Notes under the pieces: model-generated
The model's input: the letters and a program-made list of their open reading frames with translations, nothing else
Database searches by the model: none
Told to the model about the DNA's origin: nothing
Position numbers and translations under genes: made by a program
In this document: one piece after another, positions 1-10,800 of the stretch
Layout: each line of letters opens with the position of its first letter
How positions within the stretch are numbered: position 1 is the first letter of the stretch
Assembly: GCA_013414745.1 (NCBI GenBank)
Contig: CP058707.1
Span: forward strand, 4,010,692 to 4,023,600
DNA length: 12,909 nucleotides
Reading direction: 5' to 3'
DNA from: Bacteroidota bacterium
Lineage (GTDB): Bacteria; Bacteroidota; Bacteroidia; Chitinophagales; Chitinophagaceae

Positions 1-162
1 AAAGCGATCACCATCTCTCCATCAATTGATTATATCCTGAATCAGAATGTGACCTTGCGTTTCTTCTTCGATCGCAGACAAAGCATACCATACGTTTCAA
101 ATGCTTATCCGATTACAACAACCCGCGGAGGATTGATGATTCGTTTCTTACTCGGGCAGTAA
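1..162 (+). CDS. sprA: SprA, T9SS outer-membrane translocon (C-terminal end only)
   Basis: The window opens inside this gene; 53 codons remain before TAA at 160-162. The residues include SPSIDYILNQNVTLRFFFDR followed by a Pro-Tyr-Val-Ser segment and a final GGLMIRFLLGQ. This resembles, from memory, the conserved C-terminus of SprA: amphipathic beta strands ending in an aromatic-rich strand, as in outer-membrane barrels. SprA (Sov in Porphyromonas) forms the very large barrel through which T9SS cargo crosses the outer membrane. The nearby giant protein carries a T9SS sorting signal and would be a client of this machine. The reading frame here is clean. A different large barrel of the same secretion system is possible because only the tail is visible. 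Confidence 0.75.
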   Translation, partial: KAITISPSIDYILNQNVTLRFFFDRRQSIPYVSNAYPITTTRGGLMIRFLLGQ

Positions 163-172
163 TTCAAAAACC

Positions 173-712
173 ATGAAAAAATAAGTAAACCAGAATATCT
201 GGAGTTTGCGCAGTATTATGAAAATTATATTCTGCAGGTAGATCAAACGCGATCGGTACTCGATCAACTGAAACAGCATTCAAAAGAACTCGCCGCGCTT
301 TACCTTAAGCAGGACGAATCGAAGCTCCAACAACCTTATGCATCCGACAAGTGGTCGCCTAAAGATTTACTGATGCATTTGATTGATACGGAAAGGGTCT
401 TCCTTTACAGAGGGATGCGTTTTGCACGTAAAGACAAAACGCCCTTGCCTTTTTTGATGAAAATGAATATACCCGTCAGGCAGCAGCCAATAACACCAAT
501 ACAAGGAGGTTAATTAAAGAATATCTTGCTACCCGGCAGGCCTCCATTGCTTTTTTTAATAACCTGACAGCTTCTCAATTAAAGAATCAGGGATTGCCTC
601 TCAATTTACGATGAGTGTAAGGGCCTGTGCCTGGATTATTTGTGGCCATGAGATTCATCATACCAGGGTTCTGAAAGAACGTTATGGCCTCAAAATGCCT
701 GTGAAAGAATAA
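173..712 (+). CDS. DinB-family protein (frame broken by three 1-base losses)
   Basis: With three single bases restored, the span is one frame of about 180 residues, the usual DinB/YfiT size. ATG at 173 lies 10 bases after the sprA stop. The losses fall in the A-run at 176-181 (giving an early TAA at 182), the T-run at 450-455, and near 591-595 (GGATT for GGAATT). The restored protein shows the family's metal-ligand pattern: a His in KWSPKDLLMHLIDTERVF and the pair in ICGHEIHHTRVLKERYG, after helix-rich sequence. DinB-like four-helix bundles bind a divalent metal; many act as thiol-dependent transferases or are uncharacterised, so the substrate is unknown. The short gap suggests co-transcription with sprA. 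No stop remains except at the indels, so sequencing error is likelier than a true pseudogene. Confidence 0.8.
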
Positions 713-970
713 TTAGTAGGACTACCCAACGATTGATTTGAATGTTGTATACTATATAAATTAGAATTTGCTGATTCTCTCACCAGCACTTCAAATACAA
801 GGAAGCGTTCATGGATAGTACATGAATGTTTACCCCGATTTGGTTGCAGTTGGATATATGAATAAATTTCGCAAGAACACGTTTACGGCATCTTGATTGA
901 TGTGGTACCGCCCTTTAGTCCCGTTACTCCGGATCAGGATTTAAAAGGCCCATGAGAACCCTGTTCATGA

Positions 971-991
971 GAATTAGTGCTAGTCTAATTC
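971..991. repeat. Small hairpin, 7-base perfect stem
   Basis: GAATTAG at 971-977 and CTAATTC at 985-991 are perfect reverse complements around a 7-base loop. No T-run follows on the + strand, so it is not a standard intrinsic terminator. It may be a protein-binding site or a chance symmetry in AT-rich DNA. Confidence 0.35.
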
Positions 992-1306
992 GAATGTTAT
1001 GAGCCATGCCGTAACTGAAATTCTAAGAATTTGGCTTAAGGAATTTCGTTAACGGTATGAAGTGAAAATCATAGAAAAACGGCAAGCTTATTTGAGAGAA
1101 ATAATAAATCAGTGTGCATCCCAATGAGCCAATTTCACTCCAAAATACAATGATATCAAATATTTTCACCTTAATCAGCATACACTAATTAGTATCTCTT
1201 CCTCGTTGGTTTATCTAATTTATCTATGGAAATATCTTCGGGTTATCAAAAATTATTTATTCAAAACACTATTAATTCTTAAAGAAATATTAGAAATTTG
1301 CATCCC

Positions 1307-1355
1307 GCAAGAAGTTACATAATTCCTACCATTTAAAAATCTAACCACTTCTTGC
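1307..1355 (+). promoter_or_regulatory. Inverted repeat abutting the start codon of the giant gene
   Basis: GCAAGAAGT at 1307-1315 and ACTTCTTGC at 1347-1355 are perfect reverse complements, 9 base pairs with a 31-base loop. The right arm ends on the base before ATG 1356. In RNA the pairing would place the initiation region at the foot of a stem; in DNA it could be an operator. There is no Shine-Dalgarno sequence before the ATG, which is normal in Bacteroidota. The function is inferred from position alone. Confidence 0.4.
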
Positions 1356-1451
1356 ATGAAAAGAGAATTTTATTCTTTATCCGTTACCGGACTTAAGTCC
1401 ATCCTGTTATTTCTTCCCTTATTGTTGACAGGCATCCTGAGTAAGGCGCAA
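1356..1451 (+). other. Signal peptide
   Basis: The first 32 residues have a basic start (MKREF, then Lys14), a hydrophobic core [13 protein letters not shown] and a likely signal peptidase I site after SKAQ, before TTT. The KAQ ending is common in secreted Bacteroidota proteins. T9SS cargo needs such a Sec signal to reach the periplasm, which agrees with the sorting domain at the other end. Confidence 0.9.
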
Positions 1452-1871
1452 ACCACGACCATTGAAAAGACAACGGTGAGCGGCTGTTACTATTATTCCG
1501 GCGCCAGTAAAACTACCATTAGCGTACAAGTGGGCTGGACCGGGGCCAATAGCAACGATGTTATCGTGGTTCAGTTGGATGGCAGTTTGTCAAGAACAAT
1601 TAATGTTGAGGACATGTATGATCCGGGAACAGGTTCTGCCATCGCCGGACCGATACGCACTCCACAAGTGGTTGCTTTTGAAATAAATGCAGATGGGCTG
1701 TCCCACACTATTACGGCTCAAATGTCTGGAACACATTTCTCTACTGCAACACCCGTGAATTTTACTGCTCCAAGTCCTTGTATTCCGATGCAATGCAATG
1801 GTACCGATCTGGGGGAGTTATTTTCAACGACAACAATGCCGATGGCCAGAAACAAAGTGGTGAGTCGGTAG
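1356..1871 (+). CDS. Giant protein, segment 1: signal peptide and N-terminal beta domain
   Basis: The true frame runs from ATG 1356 to the G-run at 1811-1815, where one G is missing; the codons from there to the stop at 1869-1871 are out of frame. After the signal peptide, about 118 residues rich in Ser, Thr, Val and Ile alternate as beta strands and include two Cys (in SGCYYYSG and APSPCIPM). The segment opens the ectodomain. Its family is not recognised; similar Ser/Thr-rich sandwiches precede SdrD B-like domains in other Bacteroidota surface proteins. Confidence 0.7.
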   Translation: MKREFYSLSVTGLKSILLFLPLLLTGILSKAQTTTIEKTTVSGCYYYSGASKTTISVQVGWTGANSNDVIVVQLDGSLSRTINVEDMYDPGTGSAIAGPIRTPQVVAFEINADGLSHTITAQMSGTHFSTATPVNFTAPSPCIPMQCNGTDLGELFSTTTMPMARNKVVSR

Positions 1872-4800
1872 GGGTACCCGGGATAACGGTGAGAGCCTTT
1901 GATGTGAATGGAAATGTATACCTTGCCACTTCTGATTTAAACGGGGCCTATGCCTTTAGTGGTGCCAATGGGAATGCCATCCCGACCAATGCCTATCCGG
2001 TCCGCGTAGAGTTTACCAATTTCCCTAACTGGGCTTTTTCAAATTCAGGCCCATCCAATTCAACAAATAGTTCCAGTGTACAATTTTTATCATCTCCATC
2101 TTGTTCCGTGAATTGCGGTGCCGTGAATCCGATCAATTATTCTCAATCGAATCCAAAGGTCATTTCAAATATTTATACAAATAATGATCCGCTCGTTTCG
2201 GGTGGATCGTCAGGAGCGAACATGGCCCTTATTTCACATGATTATACCAATAACACCGATTACAATTATACCAATCTCGCCAATGCATCTGTTGTAGGAA
2301 GCGTGTGGGCAAAAGCCTGGAATAAATTCAAGAAGAAGATGTTTGTTTCGGCATTTTTAAAACGCCACTGTGGATTTGGTCCGTTGGGGATTGGAGGAAT
2401 TTATCAAGTGGACATGGTGAACCCTAATTCACCGGTAGTATCTAATTTTATTGATGTCACTACATTGGGAATTAATTTAGGTCAGTCAACCTTTCCGGCG
2501 AATAATGCAGGACGTGGTATGAACGGAGATAAATGGAGCCCCAATACAGATCATGCAGCCTTTGCCGGAGTCGGGAAATACGGCATAGGGGTATGGATTT
2601 ATCAGATGATGGGAATACCTTATTTTTCGTGAACCTGTTCGACAAAAAGGTTTATTCCATTGATTTGACGAACTATTTCGCGAGTGGAACCTTGCCTACC
2701 TCAGCGAATGTAAATACAATCAATATCAGCGACCCGGGATGTTCTAATGGCAGTTTCAGACCCTTCGCATTAAAAATTCGTGAAGGCAAAATGTATATTG
2801 GTATGGTTTGCGATGCATCCTCCGGTACGACATCTTCATTGGTAGCCTATGTAAAATCGTACGACTTAACCACACAAGTATGGAGTGATGTATTTGATTT
2901 TCCACTGACCTATCCGAAGGGATATCCAGATCAGGCAGATGGAACCCGCACAGGTTGGTATGTTTGGTCTGATGACCCGGCTGTGGTAAATCCGGAAATA
3001 ATTCGGCCGTGATGCATCCCGTACCTGTACTTTCGGATATAGAATTTGATATGGATGGAACTATGGTACTAGCCTTAATGGATAGAACCTGTCATCAATA
3101 CGGAACACAAAATTCAGATTTTGGAATGGAAGTTCCTGGCAAGTATCCAGTGTTTGGCTTGTAGCAGCTGGAGGAGATGTACTTCGTGCCTATTATTCGA
3201 ACGGAGCCTATGTGCTTGAAAATGCAGCCAAAGCCGGGCCGGCAGTGGGTTACTCAACAAACAATAATCAAGGTCCGGGTTTTGGTGAATTTTACAATGA
3301 TGATATCAATGGTGGTGTGTACTATCATACTGAAATGGGTACAGGTGGTTTGACCTTGCGACCAGGTTCAGGTGAAGTGATGGCCGGTATGGTGGACCCT
3401 AGTTATTACCTGGGAGGACCTCTTTGGGCCAATGGTGTTCGTCGAATGAGTAATTCCAACGGACAGTCGACGGGTGCCATGGCGTATTACTCGGATTCCG
3501 GTATCTCGCTGTTTGGGAAAGCCAACGGAATGGGAGATATGGAACTGGTCAGCGACAATGTGGTGTATCTTGAATTAGGGAACTATGCCTGGAATGATGT
3601 GAATAACAATGGAATTCAGGATCCAAATGAATCAGGAGTTAATGGTGTGGTTTTAAAATCTATAACGCTTCTACGGGGGCTTTAATTGGCAGTACAACCA
3701 CCACAGGGAATGGAAACTATTACTTCTCCACTTTAAGTGGAACTTCCTTGTTGCCGAATACAACTTACAATATTTTAGTTGGAGAAGGTCAATTCAACGC
3801 CGGAAATCAATCTCTGAATATCGGAGGTACTTTGTATAATTTTTCACCTTCAAACACCGGACAAGGACCAGATCCTGATTTAAATGACAATGATTTTTCT
3901 CCTTCAACACTTTCTTCTGCCTTAGGAGCTCAACCTGCGGGTCTGCCCATGTTCACGATTACAACAGGCAATGCGGGATACGTCAATCACACCATCGATT
4001 TAGGAATTCGTGCTTGTGTCGTGGATGCTGGTAATAATTTGTCCTTATCCTGTAATAACCCCTCCGGTCAAATTGGAACTCCAGGAATATCGGGATATAC
4101 ATACAGCTGGTTACCGACCGCTGGTTTGAGTGATCCTTCTATTGCTCAGCCAATTGCAAGTCCTTCGGTGACCACCACCTATACCTTAACAGTAAATGGA
4201 CTTTGTACTGATCAGGTTACTGTGACCGTAAATGGAGTATTTCCAACAGCGGATGCCGGTATCGATAAAACGTTGGATTGTTTAACGACATTCACCACCA
4301 TAGGTACATCCGCGATTGGTGGCAATACCTATAGCTGGTCTCCGGCAACTGGCTTAAGCGCAACCAATATCGCTCAACCTACCTCATCGCCTACAACAAC
4401 AACTACATACACAGTAACGGTTACCGGAAGCAATGGATGTACGGCCACGGATGTCGTGACGGTGAACGTCAACACCACACCACCAACAGTAGATGCCGGT
4501 ATGGACAAGAACCTGGATTGTACCACAACATCTACTACGATAGGAACAACTGCGATTGTTGGCAATACCTATAGTTGGTCACCATCAACCGGACTCAATG
4601 CAACAAATATTGCCGAGCCAACGGCATCACCAACAAGCACGACAACTTATACAGTCACCGTCACCGGAAGTAATGGATGTACGGCTACTGATGTCGTGAC
4701 GGTCAACGTCAACATCACACCACCAACAGTGGATGCCGGCATGGATAAGGACTTAGATTGTACAACGACTTCTACTACGATTGGAACAACAGCAATTGGT

Positions 4801-7800
4801 GGTAATTCCTATTCTTGGTCTCCATCAACAGGACTGAGTGCCGATAATATTGCTGAACCAACCGCATCACCAAGTACAACCACTTCCTACACAGTAACGG
4901 TTACCGGAAGCAATGGATGTACTGCCACGGATGTCGTGACGGTGAACGTCAATACAACACCACCGACTATAGATGCCGGCATGGATAAGGACTTAGATTG
5001 TACAACGACTTCTACTACGATAGGAACAACTGCAATTGGTGGTAATACGTATTCATGGTCTCCTTCATCTGGACTCAATGCAACCAATATCGCGCAGCCA
5101 ACCGCATCGCCAACAACTACTACTACATACACAGTAACGGTTACCGGAAGCAATGGATGCACCGCCACTGATGTTGTGACAGTCAACGTAAACACAACTC
5201 CACCGACTAGATGCCGGCATGGACAAAAACCTGGATTGTACCACGACTTCCACCACGATAGGAACTACAACGATAGTTGGCAATACCTATAGCTGGTCAC
5301 CAAGCACCGGACTTAACGCAACCAATATTGCCGAACCAACGGCATCACCTACAAGCACGACAACTTATACCGTAACTGTCACCGGAAGTAACGGATGTAC
5401 GGCTACTGATGTCGTGACGGTCAACGTCAACACCACACCACCAACGGTAGATGCCGGCATGGATAAGGACTTAGATTGTACCACAACATCCACTACTATC
5501 GGTACTACAGCAATTGTTGGCAATTCCTATTCATGGTCTCCATCAACAGGTCTCAATGCCACGAATATTGCCGAGCCAACCGCTTCACCAACAAGCACGA
5601 CCACTTATACAGTAACAGTTACCGGAAGCAATGGATGTACAGCCACGGATGTCGTGACAGTCAACGTCAATACGACACTTCCAACAGTGGATGCCGGTAT
5701 GGACAAAAACCTTGATTGTAACACAACATCTACTACGATTGGTACAACTGCGATAGTTGGTAATACCTATAGCTGGTCACCAAGCACCGGACTTAACGCA
5801 ACAAATATTGCCGAACCAACCGCATCACCTACAAGCACGACAACCTATACTGTCACAGTGACCGGAAGTAATGGATGTACTGCTACTGATGTAGTGACAG
5901 TCAACGTAAACACAACTCCACCGACTATAGATGCCGGATTGGACAAAAATCTTGATTGTACCACGACTTCTACCACTATCGGTACAACAGCGATTGGTGG
6001 CAATTCCTATTCATGGTCTCCATCATCCGGACTCAATGCAACCAATATCGCCGAACCAACAGCATCACCAAGTACAACAACCTCCTATACAGTAACAGTT
6101 ACCGGAAGCAATGGGTGTACTGCGACGGATGTCGTGACAGTCAACGTCAATACGACAGCTCCAACAGTGGATGCCGGTATGGACAAAAACCTGGATTGTA
6201 CCACGACTTCAACTACGATAGGAACAACAGCAATTGTTGGTAATACTTATTCATGGTCACCATCAACAGGATTAAACGCAACGAATATTGCCGAGCCAAC
6301 GGCATCACCAACAAGCACGACAACACACCGTAACCGTTACCGGAAGTAACGGATGTACGGCCACGGATGTCGTGACGGTCAACGTCAACACCACACCACC
6401 AACTATAGATGCCGGCATGGATAAGGACTTAGATTGTACCACCACTTCCACCACTATCGGTACAACAGCAATTGGAGGTAATACCTATAGCTGGTCACCA
6501 AGTACCGGACTCAATGCAAGCAATATCGCTGAACCAACCGCTTCACCAACAAGCACGACCACCTACACCGTAACCGTAACTGGAAGCAATGGGTGTACGG
6601 CCACGGATGTCGTGACGGTCAACGTCAACACCACACCACCAACAGTAGATGCCGGCATGGATAAGGACTTAGATTGTACCACCACTTCCACCACTATCGG
6701 TACAACAGCAATTGGAGGTAATACCTATAGCTGGTCACCAAGTACCGGACTCAATGCAAGCAATATCGCTGAACCAACCGCTTCACCAACAAGCACGACC
6801 ACCTACACCGTAACCGTAACTGGAAGCAATGGGTGTACGGCCACGGATGTCGTGACGGTCAACGTCAACACCACACCACCAACAGTAGATGCCGGCATGG
6901 ATAAGGATTTAGATTGTACCACGACTTCAACTACTATAGGAACATCCGCGATTGGTGGCAATGCCTATTCCTGGTCTCCATCAACTGGACTCAACGCTAC
7001 CAATATCGCCGAGCCAACGGCATCACCTACAAGCACGACCACCTACACCGTAACCGTTACCGGAAGCAATGGGTGTACTGCGACTGATGTGGTTACTGTG
7101 AATGTAAACACCACACCACCAACAGTAGATGCCGGATTGGATAAGGATTTAGATTGTACCACAACTTCAACTACGATAGGAACATCCGCGATTGGTGGCA
7201 ATGCCTATCGCTGGTCTCCATCAACAGGTCTCAATGCAACGAATATTGCCGAGCCAACGGCATCACCTACAAGCACGACCACCTACACAGTAACAGTTAC
7301 CGGAAGCAATGGGTGTACAGCCACGGATGTCGTGACAGTCAACGTCAATACGACACTCCAACAGTGGATGCCGGTATGGACAAAAACCTGGATTGTACCA
7401 CGACTTCAACTACGATAGGAACAACAGCAATTGTTGGTAATACTTATTCATGGTCACCATCAACAGGACTGAACGCAACGAATATTGCTGAACCAACCGC
7501 ATCACCAGGTACAACAACCTCCTATACAGTAACAGTTACCGGAAGCAATGGGTGTACAGCCACGGATGTCGTGACAGTCAACGTCAATACGACACTCCAA
7601 CAGTGGATGCCGGTATGGACAAAAACCTGGATTGTACCACAACATCCACCACGATTGGAACAACTGCAATTGGTGGCAATACCTATAGCTGGTCTCCATC
7701 AACAGGTCTCAATGCAACGAATATTGCCGAACCAACGGCATCCCCATCAAGCTCGACCACTTATACAGTCACCGTTACCGGAAGCAATGGGTGTACTGCG

Positions 7801-10800
7801 ACGGATGTCGTGACGGTCAACGTCAACACCACTCCACCAACAGTAGATGCCGGCATGGATAAGGATTTGGATTGTACCACAACATCCACCACCATAGGTA
7901 CTACTGCAATTGGTGGCAATACCTAGCTGGTCTCCAAGTACAGGTCTCAATGCAACGAATATTGCCGAGCCAACGGCATCCCCATCAAGCACGACAACTT
8001 ATACCGTAACCGTTACCGGAAGCAATGGGTGTACTGCGACGGATGTGGTGACGGTCAACGTAAACACCACACCTCCAACAATAGATGCCGGCATGGATAA
8101 GGACTTAGATTGTACCACCACTTCCACTACCATCGGTACTACAGCGATTGTTGGCAATACCTAGCTGGTCACCATCAACCGGACTCAATGCCGATAATAT
8201 CGCTGAACCGACAACCTCACCAAATACAACGACTTCCTATACAGTAACAGTTACCGGAAGCAACGGATGTACGGCCACGGATGTCGTGACAGTAAACGTC
8301 AACACCACACCACCAACTCCAGTGATTACAGGAAATTTGATCGTATGTAATAACGGCACAACCACGTTGGATGCCAGTGGTGGAGTGAGTTATGTCTGGA
8401 CACCGGGAGCTTCTTCCAGTTCCAGCATCGTAGTGGGTCCCGGAAGCTATACCGTAACCGCTACGGCCAGCAACGGATGTACTGCCACCAGCGTAGCCAC
8501 GGTAGAAAGTGTAGAAGGTAGCGTAGGAAATTATGTATGGTATGATTCCAACGGCAATGGGGTGTTTGATGAGAGCAGCAGTGCGGGCATCAACAATATT
8601 ACCGTTGAACTCTGGAAAGAAAGCAGTCCGGGTTCCGGAATCTATGCCTTAGATCGAACTACAAGCACCGCTAACAATGGATTGGGAGATCAGGCTATTA
8701 CGAATTTGTGATTTGCGAAAGTGCAAACTATAAAGTACGCTTCCCACTCAGCAGTGGAGGCTTCCCGCTAACGACGCAAACGGCCACAGCAGGAACCGAT
8801 GCCAACTCAGATGCCGATCGCGTGAGCGAGAGTCTGCCGTGTTTGCGATAGATGTGAATGGAACAGGCATAGCCAAAGACAATCCAACCATTGATGCAGG
8901 ATATTACAAACCGGCTCAATTAGGGGATTATGTTTGGCATGATGTGGATCGGGATGGTATTCAGGATGGCAATGAAGTGGGTGTAGCCGGCGTAACGGTC
9001 ACCTTGTACAATAGCACAAACAATACAGTTGTAGGCGCTACGGTAACAGATGCGTATGGATACTATCATTTTCGCCGCTGAGTCCGGGAACCTATTCTGT
9101 CGGATTTAGTACACCAGCCAACTATGTGCTGACGGGTTCCGATCGGGGAGTGGTGATGGCCTGGATTCGGACGCTGATCCTTCCAGTGGCCTGAGTGGAA
9201 ACTATACGCTGGTGGCTGGCGATAGTAATATGACTGTGGATGCGGGCATCTATGTTCCATCACCACAAATTGCCTGCTTAGGCGACCGAGTATGGTTAGA
9301 TGCGAATCAAAATGGTATTCAGGATGCCCTGGAGGTTGGTGTAGCGGGAGTTACAGTCACCTTACTAAATGGGAGTGGACAAAGCATCGCCACCACCATC
9401 ACCAATGCCAACGGAATCTACAACTTCTGTAATCTGGTACCGGGTACTTACTCAGTGATTTTCTCTCGTCCGATTGGTTATCTGTTAACATCCAATGATC
9501 GGGAGGAAATGATGAACAGGATAGTGATGCCGATGCTGACCGGTCAAAGCAGCACAGTCACTTTAGTAGCCGGAGATAATAACCTGAGTCTGGATGCGGG
9601 ATTATATCCACAACTCCCAACCAATGCGGGCTTAGGCAACTATGTCTGGAACGATGTGAATTACAATGGTGTTCAGGACATCAATGAAACAGGTGTCGCC
9701 GGAGTAACGGTGACCTTGTATGCCGCAGATGGTACTACTGTACTGAATACAACCACCACCGACGAACTTGGCTATTATATTTTCAATAACCTGACACCGT
9801 CCACCTATGTGGTAGGCTTCAGCAACCTGCCATCGGGTTTTGTATTTACCACCACCGATCGGGGAGGGAATGATGCTACAGACAAGTGATGGATAGTGGA
9901 ACAGGACTCACTGCACAAATTGTACTGAGTGCCGGCGAGTTTGATATGAGTATCGATGCGGGTATTCACAATGCATCTTTACCGATAGGCGCCTTAGGAA
10001 ATTATGTGTGTACGATTGGAATAAGAATGGGGTGCAGGATGCCACCGAGAATGGGGTACCGGGTGTAACGGTGACCTTATATGCCTCAGATGGTAGCACG
10101 GTATTAAATACTACAGTCACCAACCTGAGTGGAAACTACTTGTTTGATAATCTGGCTGCAGGTACCTATATCGTGGGCTTTAGTAATATTCCGGCAGGGT
10201 ATGCGTTTACACCGGCAGATCGAGGGTGGCAATGATGCTACAGACAACGATCCGGATTTAATTACCTATAAAACACCGGCAACTGTGCTTGGTACAGGAG
10301 AAGTGAATTTAACGCTGGATGCAGGTATTATCGAGAACGCAGGCCGTAATAATCTGGGAAGCCTTGGCGACCGGGTATGGTATGATGATAATCAGAATGG
10401 CATCCAGGATGTGGGAGAGAATGGGGTAGTCGGTGTTACGGTGAGTTTGTATCAGGCAGATGGCATCACGTTAATCAACGCAAAAACAACCGATGCATTG
10501 GGCAACTATATCTTCACTGGTTTACCAGCAGGAAGTTATGTAGTAGGCTTTAGCAATATTCCCGGAGGTTATACATTTACCACGGCCAATCAGGGCAGTG
10601 ATGATGAACTGGATGCGGATGCAGATGCCGGCAGCAGTGGTAAAACGGGCATCGTAAATCTGGCATTGGGTGAAGAGAATCTGAGTCTGGATGCCGGCAT
10701 ATATGCAGCACCAGGTCTGGCCAGCTTAGGCAACTATGTCTGGAATGATGTGAATCAGGATGGGTTACAGGATAGCGGAGAACCGGGCGTGCCAGGTGTG

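Larger units (their letters stand above)
713..1355 (+). other. Non-coding, AT-rich intergenic region
   Basis: These 643 bases separate the DinB gene from the giant surface protein. No open frame of convincing length is seen on either strand. A 28-codon stretch at about 870-955, ending in TGA, reads QEHVYGILIDVVPPFSPVTP; it looks protein-like but matches nothing I recognise and may be a gene remnant. Small symmetric sites are a hairpin at 971-991 and a perfect 10-base palindrome ACTAATTAGT at 1184-1193. Close to the next gene, GAAATTTG at 1293-1300 differs by one base from the Bacteroidota -7 box TAnnTTTG, but no TTTG lies at the expected distance upstream, so this is only a weak promoter candidate. 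No clear terminator follows the DinB gene. Confidence 0.6.
4249..8318 (+). repeat. Tandem array of 17 Ig/PKD-like repeats of 240 bases
   Basis: Units start at 4249, 4489, 4729, 4969, 5209, 5447, 5687, 5927, 6167, 6405, 6645, 6885, 7125, 7364, 7603, 7843 and 8081. Most are exactly 240 bases (80 residues); those of 238 or 239 bases are the ones with indels. The consensus begins [11 protein letters not shown], continues [19 protein letters not shown] and [15 protein letters not shown], and ends with a TTPPT linker. Two Cys per unit, 53 residues apart, could form a disulfide as in an Ig sandwich. Many differences between copies are synonymous, while the protein hardly changes. The array should form a long rod; copy number is likely to vary by recombination and may be mis-assembled. 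Confidence 0.95.

Noticed and set aside
1293..1300. GAAATTTG as the -7 promoter box of the giant gene
   Set aside because: It differs from TAnnTTTG at one base and has no TTTG at the expected distance upstream; too weak to list as a promoter.
4374..5283. Open frames on the - strand within the repeats (for example 4374-4565, 4887-5195, 5065-5283)
   Set aside because: They repeat every 240 bases with the array and are the antisense of Thr- and Val-rich codons; they have no start context of their own and no recognisable domain.
5476..6243. Tyr- and Arg-rich + strand open frames at 5476-5715 and 5956-6243
   Set aside because: These are alternative-frame readings of the Ig-like repeats ([15 protein letters not shown] type) and recur with the repeat period.
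4249..8318. CRISPR array
   Set aside because: The period is 240 bases with no distinct spacers; the whole unit is conserved and codes for an Ig-like domain.
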